A stretch of 64,000 nucleotides of DNA from Mesorhizobium waimense. GTDB taxonomy: Bacteria > Pseudomonadota > Alphaproteobacteria > Rhizobiales > Rhizobiaceae. The stretch is from the NCBI RefSeq assembly GCF_003601975.1, contig NZ_QZWZ01000017.1:62001-126000 (forward strand). The letters are read 5' to 3'. Shown piece after piece: positions 1 to 9,017 of the stretch. The notes under the pieces were generated by a model. The model saw only the letters and a list, made by a program, of their open reading frames with translations, searched no databases and was not told where the DNA came from. The position numbers and the translations under genes are program-made. How positions within the stretch are numbered: position 1 is the stretch's first letter; each line of letters opens with the position of its first letter.

Positions 1-2146
1 ATTTGATGAAAGAGCCGTCGATCTTGATCTTGTCGAAGGGAAAGGCACGAAGGTTGGAAAGCGAGGAATAGCCGGTGCCGAAATCGTCCATGGCGACGCG
101 GACGCCGAGCGCCTTGACCTGCCGCAATGTCGCCAGCGCGCGGGGCATGTCCTTGACCAGCGCGGTTTCGGTAATCTCCAGCTCGAGCCTGCCTGGCGCC
201 AGGCCGGATCGAAGCAGGACTTCGTGCACCTTGCGGCTGAAGTTCGGATTGTGCAGCTGCACGGCCGAAACATTGACGGCGACGGTCAGCGGGTTCTTCC
301 AGCGGGCGGCTTCCTCGCAGGCCGTCGCCAGAACCCATTCGCCGATCTGCAGGATGGCGCCGCTGTCCTCGGCCACCGGGATGAACACGGCCGGGGAAAC
401 CTCGCCGCGCTGCGGATGCTGCCAACGGATCAGGGCTTCGAAGCCGATCATCCTGCCGCTGCTGATTTCCTTCTGCGGCTGATAGACGAGGCGAAATTCA
501 TTGCGCGCCACCGCCTGGCGCAAATCATGTTCCAGCACCCGCCGGTCGCGTGCCTCGGCGCCCATCGAGGCCTCGAAATAGCGGTAGGTGTCCTTGCCCT
601 CGGCCTTGGCGCGGTAGAGCGCCGTGTCGGCATGGCTGACGAGAGCTGCCTGTTCGTCCGCGTCGAGCGGGTACAGAGCGATGCCGATGCTGGCCGAGAC
701 CAGGCCGCCGCCGGGCGACAGCTTGTTCTCCTCGCGCATGGCGGCAAGCACCGCCTCGGCGATGCGGCCCGCCGCCTGGGGATCGGGAAGGTTCGGCGCG
801 ATGATGGCGAACTCGTCGCCGCCGAGGCGCGCCAGCATCTGCCCGTGGCGAAGCACGGCGGAGGCGCATTGCGCAACCCTTTGCAGCATGGCGTCGCCGG
901 CGGCATGGCCAAAGAGATCGTTCACTTCCTTGAACCGATCGAGGTCGAGCAGCAGCAGCGCGAGATTGCCGCCCTTGCCGCTTCGGCCCGCTGCGTCAAT
1001 TTCGGCTTCGAGGCGGCCCGTGAAGCTGCGGCGGTTGGCAAGCCCGGTCAGCGGGTCGAAATGAGCCAGGCGGACGATCTCCTGCTCGGCCTTCTTGCGT
1101 TCGCGTATGTCGCGAACGGCGACCACATTGTGAGGCTTGCCGCAATAGTCGATGCTTCTGGCGATCAGCTCCACGGGTATGTGGGTGCCGTCGTGGCTTC
1201 GCAGTTCGGCTTCCTGTGCCTGTCCTTCGACCATGCTCGACGCAGCGCGCTCGCCGAACAGGTCGCCGAGCAGCATCGTGTTCAGCGTGCCGGGCGCGAT
1301 GCCGGTCAGTGCCGCGATGCTGTCATTGGCGCTGACGATGCGGGTGCCGTCGCAGACGATGAGGCCTTCCACGGCGGCGTTGGCCAGGCCATGCATGCGC
1401 TCGGCCTCGACCTTGTGACGGCGGAAGCGCAGATCGATCCAGAGTGCCGCGGCCGAAAGCACGAGGATCACCAGGCTGACCGCCGCGGCGGCGAAGGCCT
1501 GCGACATCGGTTCGACCGTGTATTGGGATATTTCGATGGAGCTATCCGGATAGATCGAAACCGCGGCCATGGCGATGAAATGCAAAGTGCAGATCGCCAG
1601 CGTCAGAAGCACGGCGGCGGCGATCGTCCCTGATGTCGAGGGCCGGCGCAGCACGACGAGAAGCGAGAGTGCGGCAAGCGTGACGCCAGCTACCAGCGAG
1701 ACGGCGACGAGGAGCTGATCCCAGACGATCCGGCCCTGCACCTCGAACGCCGCCATGCCGGTGTAGTGCATGGTGGCGATGCCGCCGCCGAGCACAGCGC
1801 CGCCGACAAGGTAGTGATCGATGCCGCCGCGCAAGGTGGCGATCCACATGCCGACGGCGGTCAGTATGACAGCGGCGGCAAGCGAAAGCACGGAAAGTTC
1901 CGCATTGTATGCGTTCGGTATTCCCGGTGAGAACGCAATCATGGCGATGAAGTGGGTCGCCCAGATTCCGAACCCGGTCGACGTGGCGGCAATCATCAGC
2001 CAGGCGTAGCGGTTTCTGTTGGTCGACCGGTCGACATGGCGAAGCAGATTGATCGCGGAAAAGGAAGAGATGCCACAAATAAGCGCCGCCAGTGCAACCA
2101 GTCTCAGATCGTGTTCGTGCACGATACAATTATAGACAGTCAACAT
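1..2146 (-). CDS. MHYT-PAS-GGDEF-EAL cyclic-di-GMP signalling protein (C-terminus cut by window edge)
   Basis: Inner-membrane sensor that would make and/or hydrolyse cyclic di-GMP. The frame opens at ATG 2146, behind a GGTGAAGCGAG purine stretch, and stays open to base 2, giving 715 codons. Residues 1-230 form a seven-helix MHYT region with repeated His-Met motifs (ATHFIAM, TMHYTGM, LHFIAM), a fold proposed to bind metal or sense a gas or redox signal. A PAS-like segment follows at about 255-355. The GGDEF domain has an intact LGGDEF near residue 440, and the EAL domain has an intact EALIRW near 569. Both catalytic signatures are kept, so either activity is possible; the direction cannot be read from sequence. 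The EAL domain is cut by the window edge after about 145 residues. It faces away from the ugp operon. Confidence 0.93.
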   Translation of the reverse strand, partial: MLTVYNCIVHEHDLRLVALAALICGISSFSAINLLRHVDRSTNRNRYAWLMIAATSTGFGIWATHFIAMIAFSPGIPNAYNAELSVLSLAAAVILTAVGMWIATLRGGIDHYLVGGAVLGGGIATMHYTGMAAFEVQGRIVWDQLLVAVSLVAGVTLAALSLLVVLRRPSTSGTIAAAVLLTLAICTLHFIAMAAVSIYPDSSIEISQYTVEPMSQAFAAAAVSLVILVLSAAALWIDLRFRRHKVEAERMHGLANAAVEGLIVCDGTRIVSANDSIAALTGIAPGTLNTMLLGDLFGERAASSMVEGQAQEAELRSHDGTHIPVELIARSIDYCGKPHNVVAVRDIRERKKAEQEIVRLAHFDPLTGLANRRSFTGRLEAEIDAAGRSGKGGNLALLLLDLDRFKEVNDLFGHAAGDAMLQRVAQCASAVLRHGQMLARLGGDEFAIIAPNLPDPQAAGRIAEAVLAAMREENKLSPGGGLVSASIGIALYPLDADEQAALVSHADTALYRAKAEGKDTYRYFEASMGAEARDRRVLEHDLRQAVARNEFRLVYQPQKEISSGRMIGFEALIRWQHPQRGEVSPAVFIPVAEDSGAILQIGEWVLATACEEAARWKNPLTVAVNVSAVQLHNPNFSRKVHEVLLRSGLAPGRLELEITETALVKDMPRALATLRQVKALGVRVAMDDFGTGYSSLSNLRAFPFDKIKIDGSFIK

Positions 2147-2633
2147 CTCGCTTCACCTGATCTTCCCGCAACAATCAAGGCAATGGTATTGATTAGGGCT
2201 CCACGGTTGAAGAAACAGTTATTGCGCATGCAACCGCAGCGTGCTGTGCCGGGTTGTATCGGAGGGCAATTTCGGTGCTGCTTCACCCGAGCGGTCGGCC
2301 GGCCATCCGCCAGCACCGCCGCGAGAACGGCGGGATGGCCGGCCTCGCGCCGCTGGTTAGGCAGGTCGACAGCTCGGAGGCCAGCATTTCATCCATCTAA
2401 TTAGCTGGATAATCACTCTTTTCCTCGGGCCTTTACGCCGCTCCGCGGCGCCCTAGCTACCTGGAGCGCCGATGTGACGGTTTTCATGCCGGCGTGCCGT
2501 CGAGGGGAGGAGAGACTGGCTGTCCATAGGCCTGAAAAGGCACAACAGAACTGTCACATACCTTCTCTATGAGAGCGGCAAAGGACTTGCGCAAAGCCTG
2601 ATGTCATCAGCCACTCAAGAGGGAATCATATCC
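2147..2633. other. Intergenic region upstream of ugpB
   Basis: This 487-bp divergent region separates the MHYT protein from the ugp operon and should hold both promoters. I see no convincing gene. A CTGTCAC heptamer at 2551-2557 matches one half of a PhoB box, but no second half-site lies at the expected 11-bp spacing, so phosphate control is not shown. Confidence 0.5.
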
Positions 2634-3986
2634 ATGTCGATCATCAAGCAGGGCTTAGCTGCCCTTGCCGCTGGCGTTCTCGGCCTCGCGCTGGCACAGC
2701 CGGCCGCCGCGGAACCGGTCAAATTCGATTTCTGGTTCGGCCTGTCGGGCGACCTCGCACGCGTCGTCGATACGCTATGCAAGAACTTCAACGCATCGCA
2801 AGCCGACTATGAAGTCGTCTGCACCAGCCAGGGCAATTACGACGCCACGCTGCAGAACACCATCGCCGCCTTCCGCGCCGGCAAGCAGCCGACCGTCGTG
2901 CAGGTCTACGACGTCGGCACCGCCACGATGATGCTGTCGGGTGCCTACAAGCCGGCCGACAAGCTGATGGAAGAAAACGGGTACAAGATCGACTACAGCG
3001 ACTATTTCCCCGGCATCGCCCGCTACTACGCGACCTCGAAAGGCGAGATGCTGTCCTTCCCGTTCAATTCCTCGACCCCGCTGATGTACTGGAACAAGGA
3101 CGCCTTCGCCAAGATCGGCAAGTCCGAGGCGCCGAAGACCTGGGAAGATGTCGGCGCCGACCTCAAGGCCCTGAAGGACGCGGGCTATGAATGCCCGATG
3201 GCGATCAACATCTCGGCCAACGAAAGCTGGCAGCTGATGGAGCAGTTCTCGGCGCTCCACAACCAGCCGATCGCCACCAAGAATAACGGCTATGACGGGC
3301 TCGACGCCCGCCTCGAGATGAACAAGACCAAGTTCGTTCAGTACGTCACCGATCTCAAGAAGTGGTATGACGCCGGTCTGATCAAGATCAAGTCGAAGGA
3401 TCTCGGCCAGGACATGGTGCAGGCCTTCGCGTCCGGTACTTGTGAGGTCATCATGACCTCGGTCGGCGACCACGGCACGGTCGGCAAGACGCAGAAGGAA
3501 GGCATGAACTGGGACGTTGCCGAGTTGCCGGTCTATGCCGGCACCGAGCGCAAGAATTCGCTGGTCGGCGGCGCCTCGCTGTGGGTGCTGTCCGGCAAGT
3601 CGGATGCCGAGTACAAGGGCGCGGCCGCTTTCCTCAACTTCATCCACGATCCCAAGACCGCTTTGTTCTGGTCGACCAACACCGGCTATATTCCGGTGAC
3701 CAAGTCAGGCTTCGATTACATGAAAGCCCAGGGCTTCTATGACAAGGCGCCCTACAAGGGCCGCGAAACCGCGATCGCCAGCCTGACGGCCTCGGAGCCG
3801 ACCGAAATCACTCGTGGCATTCGTCTCGGCAATTTCACCCAGATCCGCGCTGAATTCGGCACGCAGATGCAGGCGATCTTCGCCAACAAGGTCAGCGTCC
3901 AGGAAGGCATCGACACGCTGGTCAAGAATGGCGACGCGATCCTCGACCGCTTCCAGCAGACCTATCCGAACAAGACGCTGCCCTGA
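2634..3986 (+). CDS. ugpB: sn-glycerol-3-phosphate ABC transporter, periplasmic binding protein
   Basis: Captures sn-glycerol-3-phosphate or glycerophosphodiesters in the periplasm for the UgpAEC importer. The protein is 450 aa. Start ATG 2634 is preferred over an in-frame ATG at 2601 because GAGGGA lies just upstream and the protein then opens with a clean signal peptide: MSIIKQG, a hydrophobic stretch, and an AAA-E cleavage region near residue 24. The mature part has the family-1 solute-binding fold, with the FWFGLSGD and QGNYDATLQNT segments characteristic of UgpB. Length and segment order match the family. It heads ugpB-A-E-C and is followed by a strong hairpin, an arrangement that usually raises binding-protein mRNA over permease mRNA. 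The G3P specificity is inferred from family resemblance and operon order. Confidence 0.93.
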   Translation: MSIIKQGLAALAAGVLGLALAQPAAAEPVKFDFWFGLSGDLARVVDTLCKNFNASQADYEVVCTSQGNYDATLQNTIAAFRAGKQPTVVQVYDVGTATMMLSGAYKPADKLMEENGYKIDYSDYFPGIARYYATSKGEMLSFPFNSSTPLMYWNKDAFAKIGKSEAPKTWEDVGADLKALKDAGYECPMAINISANESWQLMEQFSALHNQPIATKNNGYDGLDARLEMNKTKFVQYVTDLKKWYDAGLIKIKSKDLGQDMVQAFASGTCEVIMTSVGDHGTVGKTQKEGMNWDVAELPVYAGTERKNSLVGGASLWVLSGKSDAEYKGAAAFLNFIHDPKTALFWSTNTGYIPVTKSGFDYMKAQGFYDKAPYKGRETAIASLTASEPTEITRGIRLGNFTQIRAEFGTQMQAIFANKVSVQEGIDTLVKNGDAILDRFQQTYPNKTLP

Positions 3987-4002
3987 TTTCAGGTATTGCC
4001 GC

Positions 4003-4031
4003 GGCCGCCCGCCGCGAATCGACGGGCGGCC
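4003..4031 (+). terminator. Hairpin after ugpB (partial terminator or mRNA stabiliser)
   Basis: A perfect 9-bp stem, ggccgcccg at 4003-4011 against cgggcggcc at 4023-4031, encloses an 11-nt loop. It starts 16 bp after the ugpB stop and 62 bp before ugpA. There is no long T run, so attenuation or protection of the ugpB message is likelier than full termination. Confidence 0.6.
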
Positions 4032-4092
4032 ATTTCAAATCTAGTCTCATCTCGGGAAAGCGGGCTGGCGGTTCAACGGCGTCGGCGGATCG

Positions 4093-4977
4093 ATGGAAAA
4101 ACGCGTCACTTTCAGCAGATGGTCGATCGGCATCCTGTTCGCAGTGCCGCAGCTGATCCTGATCTTCACCTTCTTCTACTGGCCGGCCGGCCAGGCGGTC
4201 TACTGGTCGCTGACGCTGCAACAGCCCTGGGGCGGCGGCAACATCTGGGTCGGGCTCGATAATTTCCGGTCGATACTGTCCAACGCCGACTACTGGAACT
4301 CGATCACGGCCAGCCTGACCTTCGCCGGGATCAGCACCGGTCTTGCCATGGTGATCGCCCTGGTGCTGGCCACCTTGACGGACCGGCAGCTTGCCGGCTC
4401 ACGGCTCTATCGCGTCGTGCTGATCTGGCCCTACGGCATCGCCGCGCCGGCACTGGCGATGGCTTTCCGCTTCATCCTGGCGCCGGAAGCAGGCTTCATG
4501 GCGGTCGTCAACCAGGTCTGGCCCGGCTTCTGGGACCCTGGCCTCGACGGCACCGATGCCATGGCTTCCATCATCGTTGCCTTTTCGTGGAAATATGTCG
4601 GCTACAATTTCATCTTCTTCCTCGCAGCCCTGCAGGCCATCCCGCGTTCGCTGATCGAGGCGGCGGCGATGGACGGGTCGGGTGTCATTAGGCGGTTCTG
4701 GGATATCCAGTTTCCGCTGATCACGCCGACCATCTTCTTCCTGCTGGTCATCAACATCACCGAGAGCTTCCAGGATTCCTTCGGCATCGTCGACATCATG
4801 ACATCGGGCGGACCGGCCAACGCGACGAACCTGATGGTCTACAAGATCTATTCCGACGGCTTCAGGGGCCTCGACTATTCGGGCGCGGCCGCGCAGAGCA
4901 TCATCCTGATGCTGCTCATCATCGTGCTGACCATCTTCCAGTTCCGCTTCATCGAGCGGCGCGTGCATTATCGCTGA
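4093..4977 (+). CDS. ugpA: sn-glycerol-3-phosphate ABC transporter, permease A
   Basis: First membrane subunit of the G3P importer, 294 aa with about six transmembrane helices. The first helix lies near residues 11-33 (ILFAVPQLILIFTFFYW). The cytoplasmic EAA loop (EAAAMDGSG, near 191-199) is where the UgpC ATPase docks. The family is the MalF/UgpA branch of binding-protein-dependent permeases, and the length is normal. ATG 4093 is the first sensible start after the ugpB hairpin. It ends 7 bp before ugpE, so the two are surely co-transcribed and probably translationally coupled. Confidence 0.93.
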   Translation: MEKRVTFSRWSIGILFAVPQLILIFTFFYWPAGQAVYWSLTLQQPWGGGNIWVGLDNFRSILSNADYWNSITASLTFAGISTGLAMVIALVLATLTDRQLAGSRLYRVVLIWPYGIAAPALAMAFRFILAPEAGFMAVVNQVWPGFWDPGLDGTDAMASIIVAFSWKYVGYNFIFFLAALQAIPRSLIEAAAMDGSGVIRRFWDIQFPLITPTIFFLLVINITESFQDSFGIVDIMTSGGPANATNLMVYKIYSDGFRGLDYSGAAAQSIILMLLIIVLTIFQFRFIERRVHYR

Positions 4978-4984
4978 GGCGGCC

Positions 4985-5899
4985 ATGGTCGAGCGCACCC
5001 CGATCCTCAATTTCCTGACGCATGTGATCCTGTTCCTAGGCTTCGTGTTTTGCGTCGCACCGTTCGTGATCGTGGTGATAGCCGCGTCGCACAATCTAAA
5101 GGACGTCAACGATGTGCCGATGTCGCTGCTGCCGGGCAGCGATTTCTGGATCAACATCAAGACCGCGTGGACGACAGCCGACCTCGGCCCCAAGCTGTTC
5201 AACAGCTTCATCATGTCGGCCGGCGTCGCGGCGGGCAAAGTCATCATTTCGGCGCTTACCGCCTTCTCGATCGTCTACTTCCGCTATCCCGGCCGCATGC
5301 TGATCTTCTGGCTGGTCTTCATCACTCTGATGCTGCCGCTCGAAGTGCGCATCGTGCCGACCTACGCGGTCGTCGCCAATGTGCTGTCCCCCTACCAGAC
5401 CATCCTCGACCTGACCGGGCTCAGCTGGCTGATCGAAAAAATCTCGGGCGTCCAGGTTTCGCTCAGCCTTGGCCTTCTCAACTCCTACACCGGACTGATC
5501 CTGCCGCTGATCGCCACCGCCACCGGGACCTTCCTTTACCGGCAGTTCTTCCTGACGGTACCGGATGAGCTGACCGAAGCCGCGCGCATGGACGGCGCCG
5601 GCGCGGTGCGGTTCTTCATCGACATCCTGCTGCCGCTGTCGCGCAACAACATGGCGGCGCTCGGAACCATCATGTTCCTGTGGGCGTGGAACCAGTATCT
5701 GTGGCCGCTGCTCATCACCACCGATCAGTCGCATGCGACGGCGGTGACCGAACTCAAGCAGCTGATCCCGAATGTCGGCGGCATACCGGAATGGAACATC
5801 GCCATGGCCGGCACGCTCATCGTCATGCTGCCGCCACTGGTGGTCGTCGTGCTCATGCAGCGCTGGTTCGTGCGCGGCCTGATCGCCACTGAAAAGTGA
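4985..5899 (+). CDS. ugpE: sn-glycerol-3-phosphate ABC transporter, permease E
   Basis: Second membrane subunit of the importer, 304 aa, MalG/UgpE type. It begins with a hydrophobic helix (residues 8-32), has about six helices in all, and carries the EAA loop EAARMDGAG near residue 198. The ending FVRGLIATEK is typical of UgpE, which usually finishes with a VRGL.AGA-like tail. The start at ATG 4985 lies in GAGGCGGCCATG, seven bases after the ugpA stop. It forms the heterodimeric channel with UgpA. Confidence 0.92.
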   Translation: MVERTPILNFLTHVILFLGFVFCVAPFVIVVIAASHNLKDVNDVPMSLLPGSDFWINIKTAWTTADLGPKLFNSFIMSAGVAAGKVIISALTAFSIVYFRYPGRMLIFWLVFITLMLPLEVRIVPTYAVVANVLSPYQTILDLTGLSWLIEKISGVQVSLSLGLLNSYTGLILPLIATATGTFLYRQFFLTVPDELTEAARMDGAGAVRFFIDILLPLSRNNMAALGTIMFLWAWNQYLWPLLITTDQSHATAVTELKQLIPNVGGIPEWNIAMAGTLIVMLPPLVVVVLMQRWFVRGLIATEK

Positions 5900-5918
5900 T
5901 TTCACAAGGAGACGGTCG

Positions 5919-7019
5919 ATGGCCTCCATCACCATTCGCGACGTCTACAAAAGCTACGCCAAAATGCAGGTCGTGCATGGCGTCAACCTCGACATCACGT
6001 CGGGCGAATTCGTCGTCATCCTCGGCCCATCCGGCTGCGGCAAGTCCACGCTGCTCCGGATGATTGCCGGGCTGGAGGAGATCTCCGGCGGCACGATCGC
6101 CATCGACGGCACCGTGGTCAACAAGCTCGAGCCGCGCGAGCGCGGCTGCGCCATGGTGTTCCAGAACTATGCGCTCTATCCGCATATGAGCGTGGCGCAG
6201 AATATCGGCTATTCGCTGAAGGTCGCCGGCGTTCCCACCGCCGAGCGCACCCAGCGCATCCAGGCAGTCGCCCGCATCCTGGAGCTCGAACAGCTGCTCG
6301 ACCGCAAGCCGATGGCGCTGTCGGGCGGCCAGCGCCAGCGCGTCGCCATGGGCCGCGCCATGATCCGCGAACCCAAAGTGTTCCTGTTCGACGAACCGCT
6401 CTCCAACCTCGACGCCAAGCTGCGCGTGCAGATGCGCTCGGAAATCCGCAAGCTGCACCGCCGGCTGAACGCCACCTCGGTCTTCGTCACGCACGACCAG
6501 GTCGAAGCAATGACGCTTGCCGACCGGCTGGTGGTGATGAATGGCGGCCGCGTCGAACAGGTCGGCACGCCAGGCGAGATCTACAGCCTGCCGGCCAGCC
6601 GCTTCGTCGCCACCTTTGTTGGCGCGCCTGCGATGAACATGCTCGAAGGCAAGGTCGTGCTTGACGGCCTGTCACTGCTCGGCGGCAGCCGGCGCCTGGC
6701 CGTTTCGCGCGCCGGCCTGCCAGTCGGCACCAAGGTCGCGGTCGGCATCCGGCCGGAAGCCGTGCGCCTGGTCGCTCCCGGCACGCCGGGCGCGCTCAAT
6801 GCCACCGTCGATCTGGTCGAGGAACTGGGCGCGGGTCGCGTCGTCTATGTCGATCTCGACGGCGCGGCGTTTTCCGTGATGACGTCGGAGGCTGTCCATC
6901 CGGCGCCTGGCAGCGCGGTCGGCCTGCAGTTTTCCGAGGCCGACCTGCACTTCTTCTCGTCGGAGACGGGAAGCCGCCTCGACGTCTTCAAGGCTTCGGT
7001 GCCGGTCCCCGCACTCTGA
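5919..7019 (+). CDS. ugpC: sn-glycerol-3-phosphate ABC transporter, ATP-binding protein
   Basis: ATPase that powers the Ugp importer from the cytoplasmic face. The protein is 366 aa, start ATG 5919 behind AAGGAGACGG. Walker A GPSGCGKST is at residues 36-44; the Q-loop (FQNYALYPHM), signature LSGGQRQR, Walker B FLFDEPLSNLDAKLR and switch His (VTHDQVEA) follow in order. A C-terminal TOBE/OB region of about 120 residues (GIRPEAVRL) marks the MalK/UgpC subfamily, where the tail may bind regulators. It is 19 bp after ugpE. The fused regulatory tail allows inhibition by internal phosphate as known for E. coli UgpC, but that is not visible here. Confidence 0.93.
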   Translation: MASITIRDVYKSYAKMQVVHGVNLDITSGEFVVILGPSGCGKSTLLRMIAGLEEISGGTIAIDGTVVNKLEPRERGCAMVFQNYALYPHMSVAQNIGYSLKVAGVPTAERTQRIQAVARILELEQLLDRKPMALSGGQRQRVAMGRAMIREPKVFLFDEPLSNLDAKLRVQMRSEIRKLHRRLNATSVFVTHDQVEAMTLADRLVVMNGGRVEQVGTPGEIYSLPASRFVATFVGAPAMNMLEGKVVLDGLSLLGGSRRLAVSRAGLPVGTKVAVGIRPEAVRLVAPGTPGALNATVDLVEELGAGRVVYVDLDGAAFSVMTSEAVHPAPGSAVGLQFSEADLHFFSSETGSRLDVFKASVPVPAL

Positions 7020-7101
7020 TCTTCGCGGCAGTTCGCAAGCTCATTCCCGCCCTCTCCGGGCGTTCAGAAAACTCCCTGTCGGATCGAAGAAGGGCCGCGC
7101 A

Positions 7102-7905
7102 ATGAAAATCATCCAGGTCACCGACGTGCATCTCGGCCGGCGGGGCGAAATCCGCTACGGCGCGGATCTGCATGAGCGGCTCGACCGCTGCATCGCGCAT
7201 ATCAACGCCCGTCAAGGCGATGCCGCGCTTTGCGTCCTCACCGGCGACCTGACCGAAACCGGTGCAGCCGAGAGCTATGCCGATCTCAAGGCGGCTCTGA
7301 GCAGGCTTTCCCTGCCTTACCGGCTGCTGCCGGGAAACCACGACAGGCGCGCCAACCTCGTCGCTGCATTTCCTGAAAACCCGGTCGACGACAATGGCTT
7401 CGTGCAGTCGGTCTTCGAGACGCCTGAAGCCTCGCTGCTGTTCCTCGACAGCCTGGCCGAAGGCCGCGTCACCGGCGAGCTATCCGACCAGCGGCTGGCC
7501 TGGCTGGATGCCAGGCTTGGCGAAGCGGCCGGGCGGCAGGCCTACATCTTCCTTCATCATCCGCCGGTCGAGCTCGGCCTGCCGCTGCTCGATCCGCTCG
7601 GGCTCGAACGGCCCGGGCGATTCCTCGATCTGCTCAGGCGCCACGGCAATGTCGGCCACATCTTCTTCGGCCATGTCCATCGCGACATTGCCGGCACCGT
7701 CGCCGGCATCCCGTTTACCGCGCAGCGCGGGCTGCATGCCCGCTTCGTGCTCGATCTGGTGGGGGAGGAGGTGGTCGAGCAGGCGCCGCCCACCTACGCA
7801 ATCGTGCTCATAGACGCTGCCGCCCGACGGGTGGTCGTGCACAATTGCGATTTCCTCGAGCAATGGCCGACCTATTCGACGGCGACGGGCAAGCTCGTCG
7901 CCTAG
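7102..7905 (+). CDS. Calcineurin-like metallophosphoesterase, likely glycerophosphodiesterase
   Basis: A 267-aa cytoplasmic class III phosphodiesterase of the CpdA/GpdQ group, with no signal peptide. All five metal-binding blocks are present: D8-x-H10, G48-D49, G78-N79-H80-D81, H152-H153 and G190-H191-x-H193, consistent with a two-metal centre. It lies 82 bp after ugpC on the same strand. Because Ugp systems import glycerophosphodiesters, hydrolysis of these to G3P plus alcohol is the natural role here, taking the place held by ugpQ in E. coli. Cyclic nucleotide phosphodiesterase activity is the main alternative, and sequence alone does not separate them. A short symmetric GC hairpin follows its stop. 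Confidence 0.85.
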   Translation: MKIIQVTDVHLGRRGEIRYGADLHERLDRCIAHINARQGDAALCVLTGDLTETGAAESYADLKAALSRLSLPYRLLPGNHDRRANLVAAFPENPVDDNGFVQSVFETPEASLLFLDSLAEGRVTGELSDQRLAWLDARLGEAAGRQAYIFLHHPPVELGLPLLDPLGLERPGRFLDLLRRHGNVGHIFFGHVHRDIAGTVAGIPFTAQRGLHARFVLDLVGEEVVEQAPPTYAIVLIDAAARRVVVHNCDFLEQWPTYSTATGKLVA

Positions 7906-7909
7906 CAGT

Positions 7910-7925
7910 GCCGGCCCCAGCCGGC
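7910..7925. terminator. Short GC hairpin between convergent genes
   Basis: gccggc-ccca-gccggc lies in the 29-bp gap between the phosphoesterase and the convergent fbpC-like gene. It is a 6-bp GC stem with a 4-nt loop and no T run. Weak bidirectional termination is possible. Confidence 0.35.
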
Positions 7926-7934
7926 GCAGGACAG

Positions 7935-9017
7935 TCAGGCAAACACATGCGCCCTGCCTGAAACCGTCAGCCGGACGATCTCGCCAAGGGCCGGCGCGTC
8001 CATGCCGGGCTTGCGCAGGATCAGCGGCGTGTTGCCGATCGCGGCGGCGTCCGGCGGATCGGGGCTGTTCAGGAGCCGCACGGCGATGGTGCACATCGAG
8101 CCGGCGAATTCGGATTCCGTCACTTCGCCAAATAGCATGTCCGGCGTGCCCGACATGCCTTCGCGCGACGTCCTTTTCAGCAACACCTGTTCCGGCCGCA
8201 GCATGATACGAGCGACGTCGCGCTTCTCTGCCGTGTCGACGGCGATGCGGCCGAGTGGCGAGGTGGCGAAGCCGTCCGCAATACTCGCCGGCAGGATGAT
8301 GGCGTCGCCAAGGAACTCGGCGATCATCCTGTCCTTCGGCTGGAAATAGAGCTCGCGCGGCGTGCCGACCTGCGAGAACAGGCCGTCGCGCATCACCGCG
8401 ACCTGGTTGGCGAAGGACAGCGCCTCGGCCTGGTCGTGGGTGACCAGGATCGTGGTGATCCCCGCGGCTTCCAGAAGCTCGGCCACGGCCTTGCGCATCG
8501 AGGCGCGCAGGCCGGTGTCGAGGGCCGAGAACGGCTCGTCGAGCAGCATCAGCCTGGGCTTCATCGCCATGGCGCGGGCCAGCGCCACACGCTGCTGCTG
8601 GCCGCCGGATAGCTCGTGCGGGCGGCGTTTTAGGATCGCCTTGTCCAGCCCGACGATATAGGCAAGCTCGACGATGTGCTCGATGCGCTTGTCGGCGCCG
8701 CGCGCCATGCCGAAGCCGATATTGTCGGCGATGGTCAGATGCGGGAACAGGGCGCCGTCCTGCGCCACCACGCCGATGCCGCGGCGATGCGCCGGCACGG
8801 CGGCACCGCCATTGGCCAGCACCTCGCCGTCGAGCACGATGCGGCCCTGGTCGGGGGGCTCGAAGCCGGCGATCAGCCTGAGCAAGGTCGTCTTGCCGCA
8901 GCCGGACGGTCCGACGATCGCGGTGCGGCTGCCGCTGGCGACGCTAAGGTCGACGCCGGCAAGTGCTGCCACCGGGCCGTAATGCTTTTGCACGCCGCTG
9001 AGTTCGAGAAAGCTCAT
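7935..9017 (-). CDS. fbpC: Fe3+-type ABC transporter, ATP-binding protein
   Basis: ATPase of a ferric-iron importer of the Fbp/Afu/Sfu type, 360 aa. Walker A GPSGCGKTT is at residues 36-44, signature LSGGQQQR, Walker B LMLLDEPFSALD and switch VTHDQAEA. The C-terminal third has the FbpC/PotA regulatory domain (MLRPEQVLL). Its ATG overlaps the stop of the permease gene by four bases (ATGA at 9014-9017), so translation is coupled. With the permease and binding protein upstream it forms a complete three-gene operon. Iron as substrate is inferred from family; thiamine and putrescine importers share the architecture but the binding protein fits iron best. Confidence 0.88.
   Translation of the reverse strand: MSFLELSGVQKHYGPVAALAGVDLSVASGSRTAIVGPSGCGKTTLLRLIAGFEPPDQGRIVLDGEVLANGGAAVPAHRRGIGVVAQDGALFPHLTIADNIGFGMARGADKRIEHIVELAYIVGLDKAILKRRPHELSGGQQQRVALARAMAMKPRLMLLDEPFSALDTGLRASMRKAVAELLEAAGITTILVTHDQAEALSFANQVAVMRDGLFSQVGTPRELYFQPKDRMIAEFLGDAIILPASIADGFATSPLGRIAVDTAEKRDVARIMLRPEQVLLKRTSREGMSGTPDMLFGEVTESEFAGSMCTIAVRLLNSPDPPDAAAIGNTPLILRKPGMDAPALGEIVRLTVSGRAHVFA

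Noticed and set aside
224..1633. Long plus-strand open frame opposite the MHYT protein
   Set aside because: It is the shadow of a GC-rich minus-strand gene; the minus frame carries MHYT, GGDEF and EAL motifs.
2551..2571. CTGTCAC heptamer upstream of ugpB as a PhoB box
   Set aside because: Only one half-site matches; the second, 11 bp on, reads CTTCTCT and keeps three of seven bases.
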